Positions 1 to 5,724 of a stretch of DNA of 5,724 bases are shown here, one piece after another (position 1 is the stretch's first letter; the number at the start of each line of letters is the position of its first letter). The stretch covers positions 1-5,724 of the forward strand of contig JAOZMQ010000212.1 of assembly GCA_029934195.1 (NCBI GenBank), written 5' to 3'. The position numbers and the translations under genes were made by a program. The stretch comes from Candidatus Cloacimonadota bacterium (GTDB lineage: Bacteria > Cloacimonadota > Cloacimonadia > Cloacimonadales > JAOZMQ01). Below the pieces are notes generated by a model. The model saw only the letters and a list, made by a program, of their open reading frames with translations. It did no database searches and was not told where the DNA came from.

Positions 1-49
1 CTGCCTTACAAGCAGGTGGTCGGGGGTTCAAGTCCCTCAACGCCCACCA
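1..49 (+). tRNA. tRNA-Val (anticodon TAC), 3' part only
   Basis: The window opens inside a tRNA gene, at about tRNA position 28, so the acceptor 5' strand and D arm lie outside. The anticodon stem CTGC (1-4) pairs with GCAG (12-15) around the loop CTTACAA (5-11). This puts the anticodon TAC at 7-9, which reads valine GUA and related codons. The variable loop is TGGTC (17-21). The T arm is GGGGG (22-26), loop TTCAAGT (27-33) and CCCTC (34-38), with one G-T pair. The acceptor 3' strand is AACGCCC (39-45), the discriminator is A46 and the CCA is genome-encoded (47-49). The layout closely resembles known bacterial tRNA-Val(UAC). The identity is firm even though the gene is cut by the window edge. 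Confidence 0.93.
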
Positions 50-61
50 TTTTATATCTTT

Positions 62-95
62 AGCCGTTAACAATTTTTGTTGATGGCTTTTTTTT
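62..95 (+). terminator. Intrinsic terminator after tRNA-Val
   Basis: Arms AGCCGTTAACAA (62-73) and TTGTTGATGGCT (77-88) form a 12-bp stem with two G-T wobbles and a 3-nt loop. An uninterrupted run of eight T follows directly (88-95, its first T being the last stem base). It lies 12 bases after the tRNA CCA and points the same way, so it should end the tRNA transcript and separate it from glyQ. Confidence 0.88.
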
Positions 96-253
96 GCGGA
101 ATTTTCTGAATCAATTCTTGTTTCCAAATATGCTCAATTTTAGTTATACTCAATGTAGAGTAGTTTCCATTTAAAAACGTTCCCGTTTTATTCCTGACGA
201 GAGTTCAAAAATTCGGTTTTTGCTGGGACTTTCGGGCTTTTTTGGCGACACTG

Positions 254-310
254 GTTTTTTGTTCTCGCTTCACATTCATTTCCATTCACTGCGAAGCAAG
301 TTCAAAAAAC
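254..310. repeat. Imperfect inverted repeat, 18-nt arms, 21-nt spacer
   Basis: The left arm GTTTTTTGTTCTCGCTTC (254-271) and right arm GAAGCAAGTTCAAAAAAC (293-310) pair at 15 of 18 positions. The mismatches are two T-T at 262/302 and 263/301 and one C-A at 266/298. No T-tract follows on either strand, so it is not an intrinsic terminator. It could be a folded RNA, the decayed end of a mobile or repeat element, or a chance pairing in AT-rich DNA helped by the T6/A6 blocks. Which of these applies cannot be decided from one copy. Confidence 0.5.
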
Positions 311-385
311 AGAGAACCATACTGATTCTTCTTTGTGAAATCTCTTCTTTCTCTGCGTAAGTCAAGCATCCTGTTTGAAGATATT

Positions 386-404
386 AACAATCAGGCTGAT
401 TGTT
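386..404. promoter_or_regulatory. Perfect 9-bp-arm inverted repeat, possible operator
   Basis: AACAATCAG (386-394) and CTGATTGTT (396-404) are perfect inverted copies around one central G (395). An RNA hairpin would have 8 bp and a GGC loop, but no T-tract follows on either strand, so a terminator is unlikely. The compact two-fold symmetry is typical of a dimeric regulator site. It lies about 115 bases before the presumed glyQ transcription start. The regulator is unknown. Confidence 0.4.
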
Positions 405-441
405 CTACAAATATTAATAAAGCAAAGTTCTCCATTTTTTG

Positions 442-457
442 TATTGATATATCAATA
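442..457. promoter_or_regulatory. Perfect 16-bp palindrome upstream of glyQ promoter, possible operator
   Basis: TATTGATATATCAATA (442-457) is its own reverse complement over all 16 bases. Its half-sites TTGAT and ATCAA equal those of the FNR/CRP-family consensus, but the spacer is 2 bases where that family normally has 4, so the resemblance may be accidental. If the TATAAT at 498-503 is the -10 element, the palindrome centre falls near -60, a usual position for an activator. Binding is inferred only from symmetry and position. Confidence 0.4.
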
Positions 458-464
458 GATTATA

Positions 465-503
465 TTGACACATAAACTACTTTTTAAATGAGTGATTTAT
501 AAT
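465..503 (+). promoter_or_regulatory. Probable glyQ promoter region
   Basis: A perfect TATAAT (498-503) lies just before the glyQ ribosome binding site and would give a very short leader, with a start near 510. The hexamer at the ideal 17-base distance (AACTAC, 475-480) is a poor -35. A perfect TTGACA is present at 465-470, but 27 bases from the TATAAT, and no good -10 lies 16-18 bases after it. Either the promoter relies mainly on its -10 and an activator, or one of the two boxes is accidental. The -10 is the more credible element. Confidence 0.4.
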
Positions 504-523
504 AAAAATTCAAAGAGGATAAA

Positions 524-1369
524 ATGAATTTTCAAGACATAATTATCAAATTGCAAACTTATTGGGCAAATAATGGTTGTAGTATTTTACAACCCTATGA
601 TGTGGAAATGGGTGCTGGAACTTTTCATCCTGCTACTTTTTTTGGTGCTCTTGGTAGTAAACCTATTTCAATTACGTATGCACAACCATGTCGCCGTCCA
701 AAAGATGGAAGATATGGAGAAAATCCTAATAGATTACAACATTATTATCAGTTTCAAGTTATTATCAAACCTACTCCGGATGACATTCAGGATCTTTATT
801 TGAAAAGTCTTCAAGAAATTGGTATAGAAATTAATAAACATGATATTCGTTTTGTAGAAGATGATTGGGAATCTCCTACTCTCGGTGCTTGGGGACGTGG
901 TTGGGAAGTATGGTTAGACGGAATGGAAATCTCTCAATTTACATATTTTCAACAAGTAGGTGGGCTGGAAACCTTTCCGGTAAGTGTTGAATTAACCTAT
1001 GGACTTGAACGCCTTGCAATGTATATTCAAGATGTAAATGATTTTAAAGATTTGCAATGGAACGATAATACAAAATATGGAGAAATCTTTTTTCATAAAG
1101 AAGTAGAATTTAGTTCTTTTAATTTTGAAATCGCTGATGTGAAATTCCTTTTCAATGCTTTTGAAGAATATGAGAAACAAGCAAAGATGTTGATCACTAA
1201 AAAACTAACATTTCCAGCTTATGACTATCTTTTAAAATGTTCTCATTATTTCAATTTACTTGATGCTCGCGGAGTTATAAGTGTAACAGAAAGAGCTTCT
1301 TATATTGGAAGAATTCGCACAATGGCAAAAAATTGTGCAGAGTTATATTTAGAAAATTACGAGCATTGA
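524..1369 (+). CDS. glyQ: Glycyl-tRNA synthetase alpha subunit (EC 6.1.1.14)
   Basis: This is the catalytic alpha chain of the bacterial alpha2/beta2 glycyl-tRNA synthetase, a cytosolic class II enzyme that activates glycine with ATP and charges tRNA-Gly together with the beta chain GlyS. The 281 residues align from end to end by eye with known GlyQ proteins. Landmarks are GAGTFHPATF (30-39), CRRPKDGRYGENPNRLQHYY (56-75, motif 2), HDIRFVEDDWESPTLGAWG (106-124), the QFTYFQQVGG stretch (138-147), and ELTYGLERLAMY (156-167, motif 3). The C-terminal helical part includes ISVTERASYIGRIR (252-265). The usual length is about 280-305 residues; this one is complete and only lacks the short C-terminal tail seen in Escherichia coli. 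The ATG at 524 is favoured by AGAGGA at 514-519 and by the usual GlyQ N-terminus (xFQDIIxxLQxYW). No glyS follows: the next feature is a terminator, then a convergent gene, so the beta subunit must be encoded elsewhere. A minor local variant is WGRGWE where WGLGWE is common. Confidence 0.97.
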   Translation: MNFQDIIIKLQTYWANNGCSILQPYDVEMGAGTFHPATFFGALGSKPISITYAQPCRRPKDGRYGENPNRLQHYYQFQVIIKPTPDDIQDLYLKSLQEIGIEINKHDIRFVEDDWESPTLGAWGRGWEVWLDGMEISQFTYFQQVGGLETFPVSVELTYGLERLAMYIQDVNDFKDLQWNDNTKYGEIFFHKEVEFSSFNFEIADVKFLFNAFEEYEKQAKMLITKKLTFPAYDYLLKCSHYFNLLDARGVISVTERASYIGRIRTMAKNCAELYLENYEH

Positions 1370-1433
1370 GATGGTAGCTTTATGTTTACTTTGACATACT
1401 TATAAAATTTTTTAAACAGAATTTTTTCTTTTT

Positions 1434-1488
1434 ATCCACCTTTCAAAGGTTAAAAATTGACTATTTGGAAGGTGGATTTTTTGTTTTT
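1434..1488 (+). terminator. Intrinsic terminator of glyQ
   Basis: Arms 1434-1447 (ATCCACCTTTCAAA) and 1464-1477 (TTTGGAAGGTGGAT) form a 14-bp stem with one G-T pair. Up to three further pairs are possible inside (1448-1450 with 1460-1462, leaving A1463 bulged). T6, G, T5 follows (1477-1488). It lies 64 bases after the glyQ stop. In the opposite direction the hairpin would be followed by an A-rich stretch, so it is not a good U-tract terminator for the convergent kinase gene. Confidence 0.88.
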
Positions 1489-1495
1489 GTAAAGA

Positions 1496-4400
1496 TTATC
1501 CAAGAACTTCTTCTAATACTTTTTGTAATTTCTCTATTTTATAAGGTTTTCCAATAATTCCTTTAAATCCATATTCAGCATAATTACTTAAGACAGTTCC
1601 TGAAGAATATCCACTGGATACAATTACTTTTGCTTCTTTGTCAATTTTAAGAATTTCTTTAACTGCTTCTTTTCCACCCATTCCTCCGGGGATTGTTAAA
1701 TCCATAATTATAGCATTAAATCTTTCTGGCGAATTTAAGCTTTTGGTATATATTTCTATAGCTTCTTTTCCATCATAACATTTTTCAGATGTGTATCCAA
1801 GTGTTTCTAAGAGAAGAGAACAAATATCACAAACCATATCTTCATCATCCATAATTAAAATTCTTGCAGAATCATGGATTTTAATTTCTCCATCTGTTTG
1901 ATTAATTAATTTAGTTTCTAATTCTGATGCTGGCAGATAAAGAGTAAAAGTTGTGCCTTTTCCTAATTCGGATTCAACAGAAATTAAACCATTATGTTTC
2001 TTCATAATTGAGAAAACAGTTGCCATTCCAAGTCCATGACCGGTATGTTTTGTTGTAAAATATGGATCAAAAATACGATTAAGATTTTTAGAATCAATAC
2101 CAATTCCTTCATCTTTTACTGTAACTTTGATATACTTTCCAGCTCTCAAACCAATTACTTCTTTTTCTAAAATATTAACATTCTCAAGATTTATTCTTAG
2201 AAAGCCACCGTTTGGAGTTGCTTGATTAGCATTTATTGTAAGATTAGAGAAAACTTGTTGCATTTGTCCTTTATCAACTTCAGCCAACCATAAATTATCT
2301 GACTGGGTAAATATTGCTTTCAAATTACTTCCTGAAAGATCAAATTTAACAACTTTCTTAATTAGTTCATCAATACTAACATCTTCAAAAATAGGATTTC
2401 CACCTTTGGAAAAAGTAAGCAATTGTTTTGTCAAATTTGTCGCCCTATTCATTGATTTTTCCGCACTTTCGAGATATTTTATGCATTGATGGTCTTTTGT
2501 TAGTTTCATTCTTGCAATTGAAATATTGCCGTATAATCCAGTAAGAATATTGTTGAAATCGTGGGCAATTCCACCTGCAAGAGTTCCGACACTTTGTAGT
2601 TTATCCATTTTTTGTAGTTCTTCTTCTGTTTTTTTACGATTTGTTATATCGAGTAAACTAAACTGCAATATTTTTTTATTATTTAGTTGAATTCTCATTA
2701 AGTGAACTTCGGCATCCCAAATTTCACCATTAGGTCGTTTGTGTCTCCATTCAAAAAAAGAAGAACCATTTTCCATAGCTTCCTCTATTTTTTCCAAAGC
2801 CAAAACTGATGATTTTTCGCCATTATATTGAATCTCGTCTGAAACATCAAGAGGTGTTTTCCCGAGAAAATCATCTTTACTATCAAAGCCATAAATCTTA
2901 AGAGCAGCATTATTCCCATCAATAAATTTGTATGTTTCAGTATCCATTATAATCAATGGAATATGGGAGTCATAAAAAAGAGCTTTATTGTAGATTTCGC
3001 TTTCTTTAAGTTCTTGTTCTGCTTTTTTTAGTTCAGTTAATTCTATTGAAAAAGCAAATAAGACTTTTTCACCGAAGTAATATCCGCGTGAGACTCTTAC
3101 AATTTTTGGAAATATTTCGCCATTTTTCCTTTTTCCCCAATATTCAAATTGCTGGGGTTTTCCATTATATGCTTTATGAATAAGATTATTAATTAAAACA
3201 AGATTATTTTTATTCGGAGCTGAAAGAAATTCAACTGATTGTCCAATTACTTCTTCTCTTGAATATCCATACATCTCAAGAGCACCTTGGCTAAGTTCTA
3301 AAAACATTCCTTCCTCGTCTTGAATATAAATGGAAGCTAATGGATTGTTAAATAACGCTTTAAATGTTTTTTCACTGTCTTTCAATATCTTTCTTTCTTT
3401 TTCATTTTTAGTGATATCTCTAGAGATTAATATCATAGATTCCGGTAAGCCGTTTTTATCAAAAATAAAATTTACTTTACTTTCTAAATGATGATAATTA
3501 TTTCCTTTATCTTTAAATCTAAAATCAATGGTTGGAATTTCTTGCTTAGGATTATTAAGAACTCTTACTAATAATTCTTGTAGTTTTTTAGCATCATCTT
3601 TATGCATAAAATTAAATCCTAATTTCCCATATAATTCTTCTTGCGAATATCCGAGAATACTGTGAGAAGGACTTGCATAAATAATCTTTCCAGATAAATC
3701 TATTTTACTAATAAAATCAGAAGTTCCTTCAGTTATTAATCTATAATTTCTTTCATTATCAATTAATTTTTTTTGCATTGAATATTCTTCGGTTACATCT
3801 CTAAAGACTAAAACTACTCCAGAAATATTTCCTTCATAATCTTTAATTGGGGCAGCAGAATCAGCAATTTGGTACTTACTATTATTTTTTGAAATTAAAA
3901 CAGTATGATTTGCGAGCCCAATAATTTTTCCAGATTCAAGAACTTTACTGACAGGATTATTAACAGGTTTGTTTGTTTCAGAATTTACTATTTTGAAGAC
4001 TTCTTCAAGAGATTTCCCTTTTGCATCAAAAGTTTTCCAGCCTGTAAGTTTCTCTGCAACATTATTTAGCAAGACAATTTTTCCTTCTTTATCTGTTGTG
4101 ATAACTCCATCACCAATTGATCGAATTGTTACCAATAATCTGTTTTTTTCATTGATAAGATTTTGCTCTGCGGTTATTTTATTTTGAAGCATTTTATTCG
4201 CATTTTCAGCCATTGTGTCAAGTTCAGAAAATCGGATATTGTCGCGAATGATTGGCTCATCAAAAGAAGCCATTTTTTGAAAGAAGGAAATAAATAGCTC
4301 AAAATCATTTTGGATTCTTTTATTTAAAACTTTTAACAATAATAGAATTAAGATTGCTATAACAAATGACAATGTCAAAATAGATAATACTTCTTTAATT

Positions 4401-5467
4401 ATCGTAGATTTCAACTTGATTCTCATTTTAGATACTTCGGTTTCAACATCATCAAGATAAAATCCAGCTCCGACAATAAACTCTTTATTTGATGTTAATT
4501 TAAAAAAACTAATTTTTGATACCTGCTCTAATTGATCAAATTTTTTATAGGAATACTTAACAAAACATTCTCCATCTTTACGTAATCCTTTCAGGTATTC
4601 TTTTCTAAATTGTTTACCGTCAGCATCTTTATATTCATCAGAAAGATAACTCCCAACTAAATCTGGACGATTAGCATTAACAATCAGTTTTGCAAACTTA
4701 TTCCCGCCATTAATATCAATTAAATCCGAAATAAAAATATAACCACGATTATATTTTCCAAATCGAAAATCTGATAAATGCTCCCTTAGAAAATTCTGTA
4801 AATTTGAATGAATATCATCAATATACAAGCTGGTTCCTATGATACAATCCAAATTGTCCATTTTTTTTACAAAAGATATTTTTTTTTGATGATCATTTTC
4901 AGTTTTAGGTTTTGTCCAATAATATGAGCAAAATCCTTCACCTTTTTTTCGTGCAATATCAATAAGCTCTTTCAAGACAAATTTTCCTTCTTGATCTTGA
5001 AAACTTATCAAATTTAAACCTTCCATTTTCAGTTTATCAGTAAAAAAAAGTTCTTTGCCATTTAAATCAGTTATAAAATAACTCCCATTTTCGTTCATAA
5101 ATCGAATTGGGCGAAGAGTCTCAATTATAATTTTTTTTATCTCTTCATTAGTTTTATAATTTTTAGTTTGCGTGTAAATACTTTCTGCAATTAAACAAGC
5201 TTCATTTATTTTTGATTTTGCAATGTGTTTTGCAAATTCTTCATTTCTGCTTCTTTCATTATTAATCTGATTCACAACCATTTCAACTTGACTTTTTAGT
5301 GTTTCTTTTTGTTCTCGAATGTAATCACTTTTTATTGTCTTTGTTGAATTTATAAAGTGTTGGTATTGGAAATAAATATTGACTAACATTAAAATTATTG
5401 TAAAAAATCCAAATAAACTGAGACTCCATATTTTAATTAGTTTAATAAGTTTTTTCTTTTTTTTCAT
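1496..5467 (-). CDS. Membrane-bound hybrid sensor histidine kinase (tandem Cache, four PAS, HisKA, HATPase, receiver)
   Basis: This 1323-residue inner-membrane kinase would sense an extracytoplasmic ligand, autophosphorylate on His and pass phosphate to its own receiver domain. In order it has a poly-Lys N-terminus, then a membrane segment at about 13-33. A periplasmic sensor (about 35-357) follows with two Cache-like halves, marked by GSYFITD (128-134) to YIDD (215-218) and by GYIFISD (242-248) to YLDD (337-340). After the second membrane segment (about 360-380) come a HAMP-like linker (381-430) and PAS domains at about 443-563, 574-688, 698-814 and 823-944. HisKA has its H-box at GGIAHDFNN with H969. 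HATPase_c has the N-box NLTINAN (1075-1081), G1 DEGIG (1119-1123), F-box FDPYF, G2 GHGLG (1143-1147) and G3 GKG (1169-1171). The receiver (1202-1320) has acid residues D1207/D1208, phospho-acceptor D1256, S1284/S1285 and K1307. All key residues are intact. AGGA (5479-5476) lies 8 bases before the ATG. There is no HPt or DNA-binding output domain and no adjacent partner gene, so ligand and output are unknown. Domain edges are estimates by eye. Confidence 0.95.
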   Translation of the reverse strand: MKKKKKLIKLIKIWSLSLFGFFTIILMLVNIYFQYQHFINSTKTIKSDYIREQKETLKSQVEMVVNQINNERSRNEEFAKHIAKSKINEACLIAESIYTQTKNYKTNEEIKKIIIETLRPIRFMNENGSYFITDLNGKELFFTDKLKMEGLNLISFQDQEGKFVLKELIDIARKKGEGFCSYYWTKPKTENDHQKKISFVKKMDNLDCIIGTSLYIDDIHSNLQNFLREHLSDFRFGKYNRGYIFISDLIDINGGNKFAKLIVNANRPDLVGSYLSDEYKDADGKQFRKEYLKGLRKDGECFVKYSYKKFDQLEQVSKISFFKLTSNKEFIVGAGFYLDDVETEVSKMRIKLKSTIIKEVLSILTLSFVIAILILLLLKVLNKRIQNDFELFISFFQKMASFDEPIIRDNIRFSELDTMAENANKMLQNKITAEQNLINEKNRLLVTIRSIGDGVITTDKEGKIVLLNNVAEKLTGWKTFDAKGKSLEEVFKIVNSETNKPVNNPVSKVLESGKIIGLANHTVLISKNNSKYQIADSAAPIKDYEGNISGVVLVFRDVTEEYSMQKKLIDNERNYRLITEGTSDFISKIDLSGKIIYASPSHSILGYSQEELYGKLGFNFMHKDDAKKLQELLVRVLNNPKQEIPTIDFRFKDKGNNYHHLESKVNFIFDKNGLPESMILISRDITKNEKERKILKDSEKTFKALFNNPLASIYIQDEEGMFLELSQGALEMYGYSREEVIGQSVEFLSAPNKNNLVLINNLIHKAYNGKPQQFEYWGKRKNGEIFPKIVRVSRGYYFGEKVLFAFSIELTELKKAEQELKESEIYNKALFYDSHIPLIIMDTETYKFIDGNNAALKIYGFDSKDDFLGKTPLDVSDEIQYNGEKSSVLALEKIEEAMENGSSFFEWRHKRPNGEIWDAEVHLMRIQLNNKKILQFSLLDITNRKKTEEELQKMDKLQSVGTLAGGIAHDFNNILTGLYGNISIARMKLTKDHQCIKYLESAEKSMNRATNLTKQLLTFSKGGNPIFEDVSIDELIKKVVKFDLSGSNLKAIFTQSDNLWLAEVDKGQMQQVFSNLTINANQATPNGGFLRINLENVNILEKEVIGLRAGKYIKVTVKDEGIGIDSKNLNRIFDPYFTTKHTGHGLGMATVFSIMKKHNGLISVESELGKGTTFTLYLPASELETKLINQTDGEIKIHDSARILIMDDEDMVCDICSLLLETLGYTSEKCYDGKEAIEIYTKSLNSPERFNAIIMDLTIPGGMGGKEAVKEILKIDKEAKVIVSSGYSSGTVLSNYAEYGFKGIIGKPYKIEKLQKVLEEVLG

Positions 5468-5494
5468 ATTTATATTCCTGTGTTGTAAGTAATT

Positions 5495-5523
5495 ATTATA
5501 AAAAGATATTTACAATTTACGTA
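5495..5523 (-). promoter_or_regulatory. Possible promoter of the hybrid kinase gene
   Basis: Read on the minus strand, a perfect TATAAT lies at 5500-5495. It would start transcription near 5488 and give a leader of about 20 bases containing the AGGA ribosome binding site. The hexamer 17 bases further upstream, TACGTA (5523-5518), is a weak -35 match. The surroundings are so AT-rich that TATAAT-like words are expected by chance, so this is tentative. Confidence 0.35.
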
Positions 5524-5610
5524 TTGATTATTAATTTTATCTGTGTTATGAAAATCTCTAACATACAATTATAGATTTCTAAATAGTACTTGTACGAAAA
5601 CTAACTTTTT

Positions 5611-5712
5611 CTGAGCTTTCTTTTTTTTGTCGCTACTCTGTAGCTTGAATCTCTTTTTTTTTACCCACGCTAACGCATTGGGTTACAAAGATATCGCTTC
5701 TATTAAGCTGAA
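5611..5712. repeat. Cluster of degenerate palindromic repeat units
   Basis: Two related units, TCGCTACTCTGTAGCTTGAA (5630-5649) and TCGCTTCTATTAAGCTGAA (5694-5712), share the pattern TCGCT...AGCT(T)GAA. Each can fold: GCTAC/GTAGC around TCT (5632-5644), and GCTT/AAGC around CTATT (5696-5708). Between them lies CCCACGCTAACGCATTGGG (5664-5682), with CCCA/TGGG ends and an imperfect interior that looks like a decayed palindrome. A third fragment, GAGCTTTC followed by T8 (5613-5628), echoes TAGCTTGAATCTC followed by T9 (5641-5662). No protein frame is seen. The pattern resembles dispersed intergenic palindromic elements of some AT-rich bacteria. It lies upstream of the kinase start and may continue past the window edge. 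Confidence 0.55.
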
Positions 5713-5724
5713 AAATAAATAATT

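Larger units (their letters stand above)
96..523. other. Gene-free intergenic stretch between tRNA-Val and glyQ
   Basis: No believable protein gene is visible on either strand in these roughly 430 bases. The longest frames are a 26-codon one on the minus strand (285 down to 205) and an overlapping GTG-started one of about 33 codons. Neither has a ribosome binding site. From about 180 to 320 the sequence is less AT-rich than its flanks and contains several small inverted repeats, including a 6-bp CAAAAA/TTTTTG hairpin at 206-222. The right half holds two perfect palindromes and the presumed glyQ promoter, listed separately. No T-box leader features (specifier loop, conserved T-box bulge sequence, terminator/antiterminator pair) are visible before glyQ. 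Confidence 0.6.

Noticed and set aside
205..285. 26-codon minus-strand frame, Lys/Gln-rich, in the tRNA-glyQ intergenic region
   Set aside because: It has an in-frame stop directly before its ATG, no ribosome binding site, and overlaps an inverted repeat. At this length it is expected by chance, though it could be the relic of a repeated element.
96..523. T-box riboswitch before glyQ
   Set aside because: T-boxes often precede glycyl-tRNA synthetase genes in Firmicutes, but the conserved T-box sequence, specifier loop and terminator/antiterminator are absent, and the region just before glyQ is plain AT-rich DNA.
573..803. 76-codon plus-strand frame inside glyQ
   Set aside because: It overlaps a well-conserved glyQ in another frame, has no homology signal that I recognise and no ribosome binding site. 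It is a shadow frame.
992..1180. 62-codon minus-strand frame inside glyQ
   Set aside because: Antisense to conserved coding sequence, with a composition typical of AT-rich shadow frames.
1391..1406. TTGACA followed by TATAAA downstream of glyQ
   Set aside because: The two boxes are only 4 bases apart and no gene follows in that direction. They do not form a promoter.
3969..4187. 72-codon plus-strand frame inside the kinase gene
   Set aside because: Antisense to the first PAS domain and the linker just before it in the kinase; no independent support.
5611..5712. CRISPR array
   Set aside because: The units are degenerate, unequally spaced and separated by T-tracts and a second palindrome rather than by unique spacers. 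No cas gene is present.

Overview
The window is AT-rich bacterial chromosomal DNA with a standard genetic code. Its confident contents are four: the 3' end of a tRNA-Val gene, a complete glyQ (glycyl-tRNA synthetase alpha chain), one very large membrane-bound hybrid sensor histidine kinase, and two good intrinsic-terminator hairpins. A bacterial-type alpha/beta GlyRS, a tRNA with encoded CCA, a Cache-plus-multi-PAS hybrid kinase and degenerate palindromic repeats would suit a free-living AT-rich bacterium. An uncultivated FCB-group lineage such as a Cloacimonadota-like organism is possible. This placement is only an impression and cannot be confirmed without a search.

Layout from left to right: the tRNA-Val(TAC) remnant (1-49) is followed by its terminator (62-95). 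A gene-free stretch of about 430 bases (96-523) comes next. It holds an imperfect inverted repeat with 18-nt arms (254-310), two perfect operator-like inverted repeats (386-404 and 442-457) and a probable glyQ promoter (TATAAT at 498-503). glyQ runs rightward (524-1369) and ends in a strong hairpin plus T-tract (1434-1488). The hybrid kinase runs leftward (5467 down to 1496), so the two genes are convergent and share that hairpin region. Beyond the kinase start lies its short leader with a ribosome binding site and a possible TATAAT. After that the last 100 bases or so carry degenerate palindromic repeat units (5611-5712).

The parts do not form one pathway. tRNA-Val and glyQ are both translation genes but have separate transcription signals. 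glyS, the obligate partner of glyQ, is not next to it. The kinase is an orphan: no separate response regulator, HPt protein or transporter lies beside it, although it has a fused C-terminal receiver domain. I found no evidence for a new multi-gene system. The points most worth following up are the paired palindromes before glyQ, the unlinked glyS, the structured segment at about 180-317, and the repeat cluster at the right edge.
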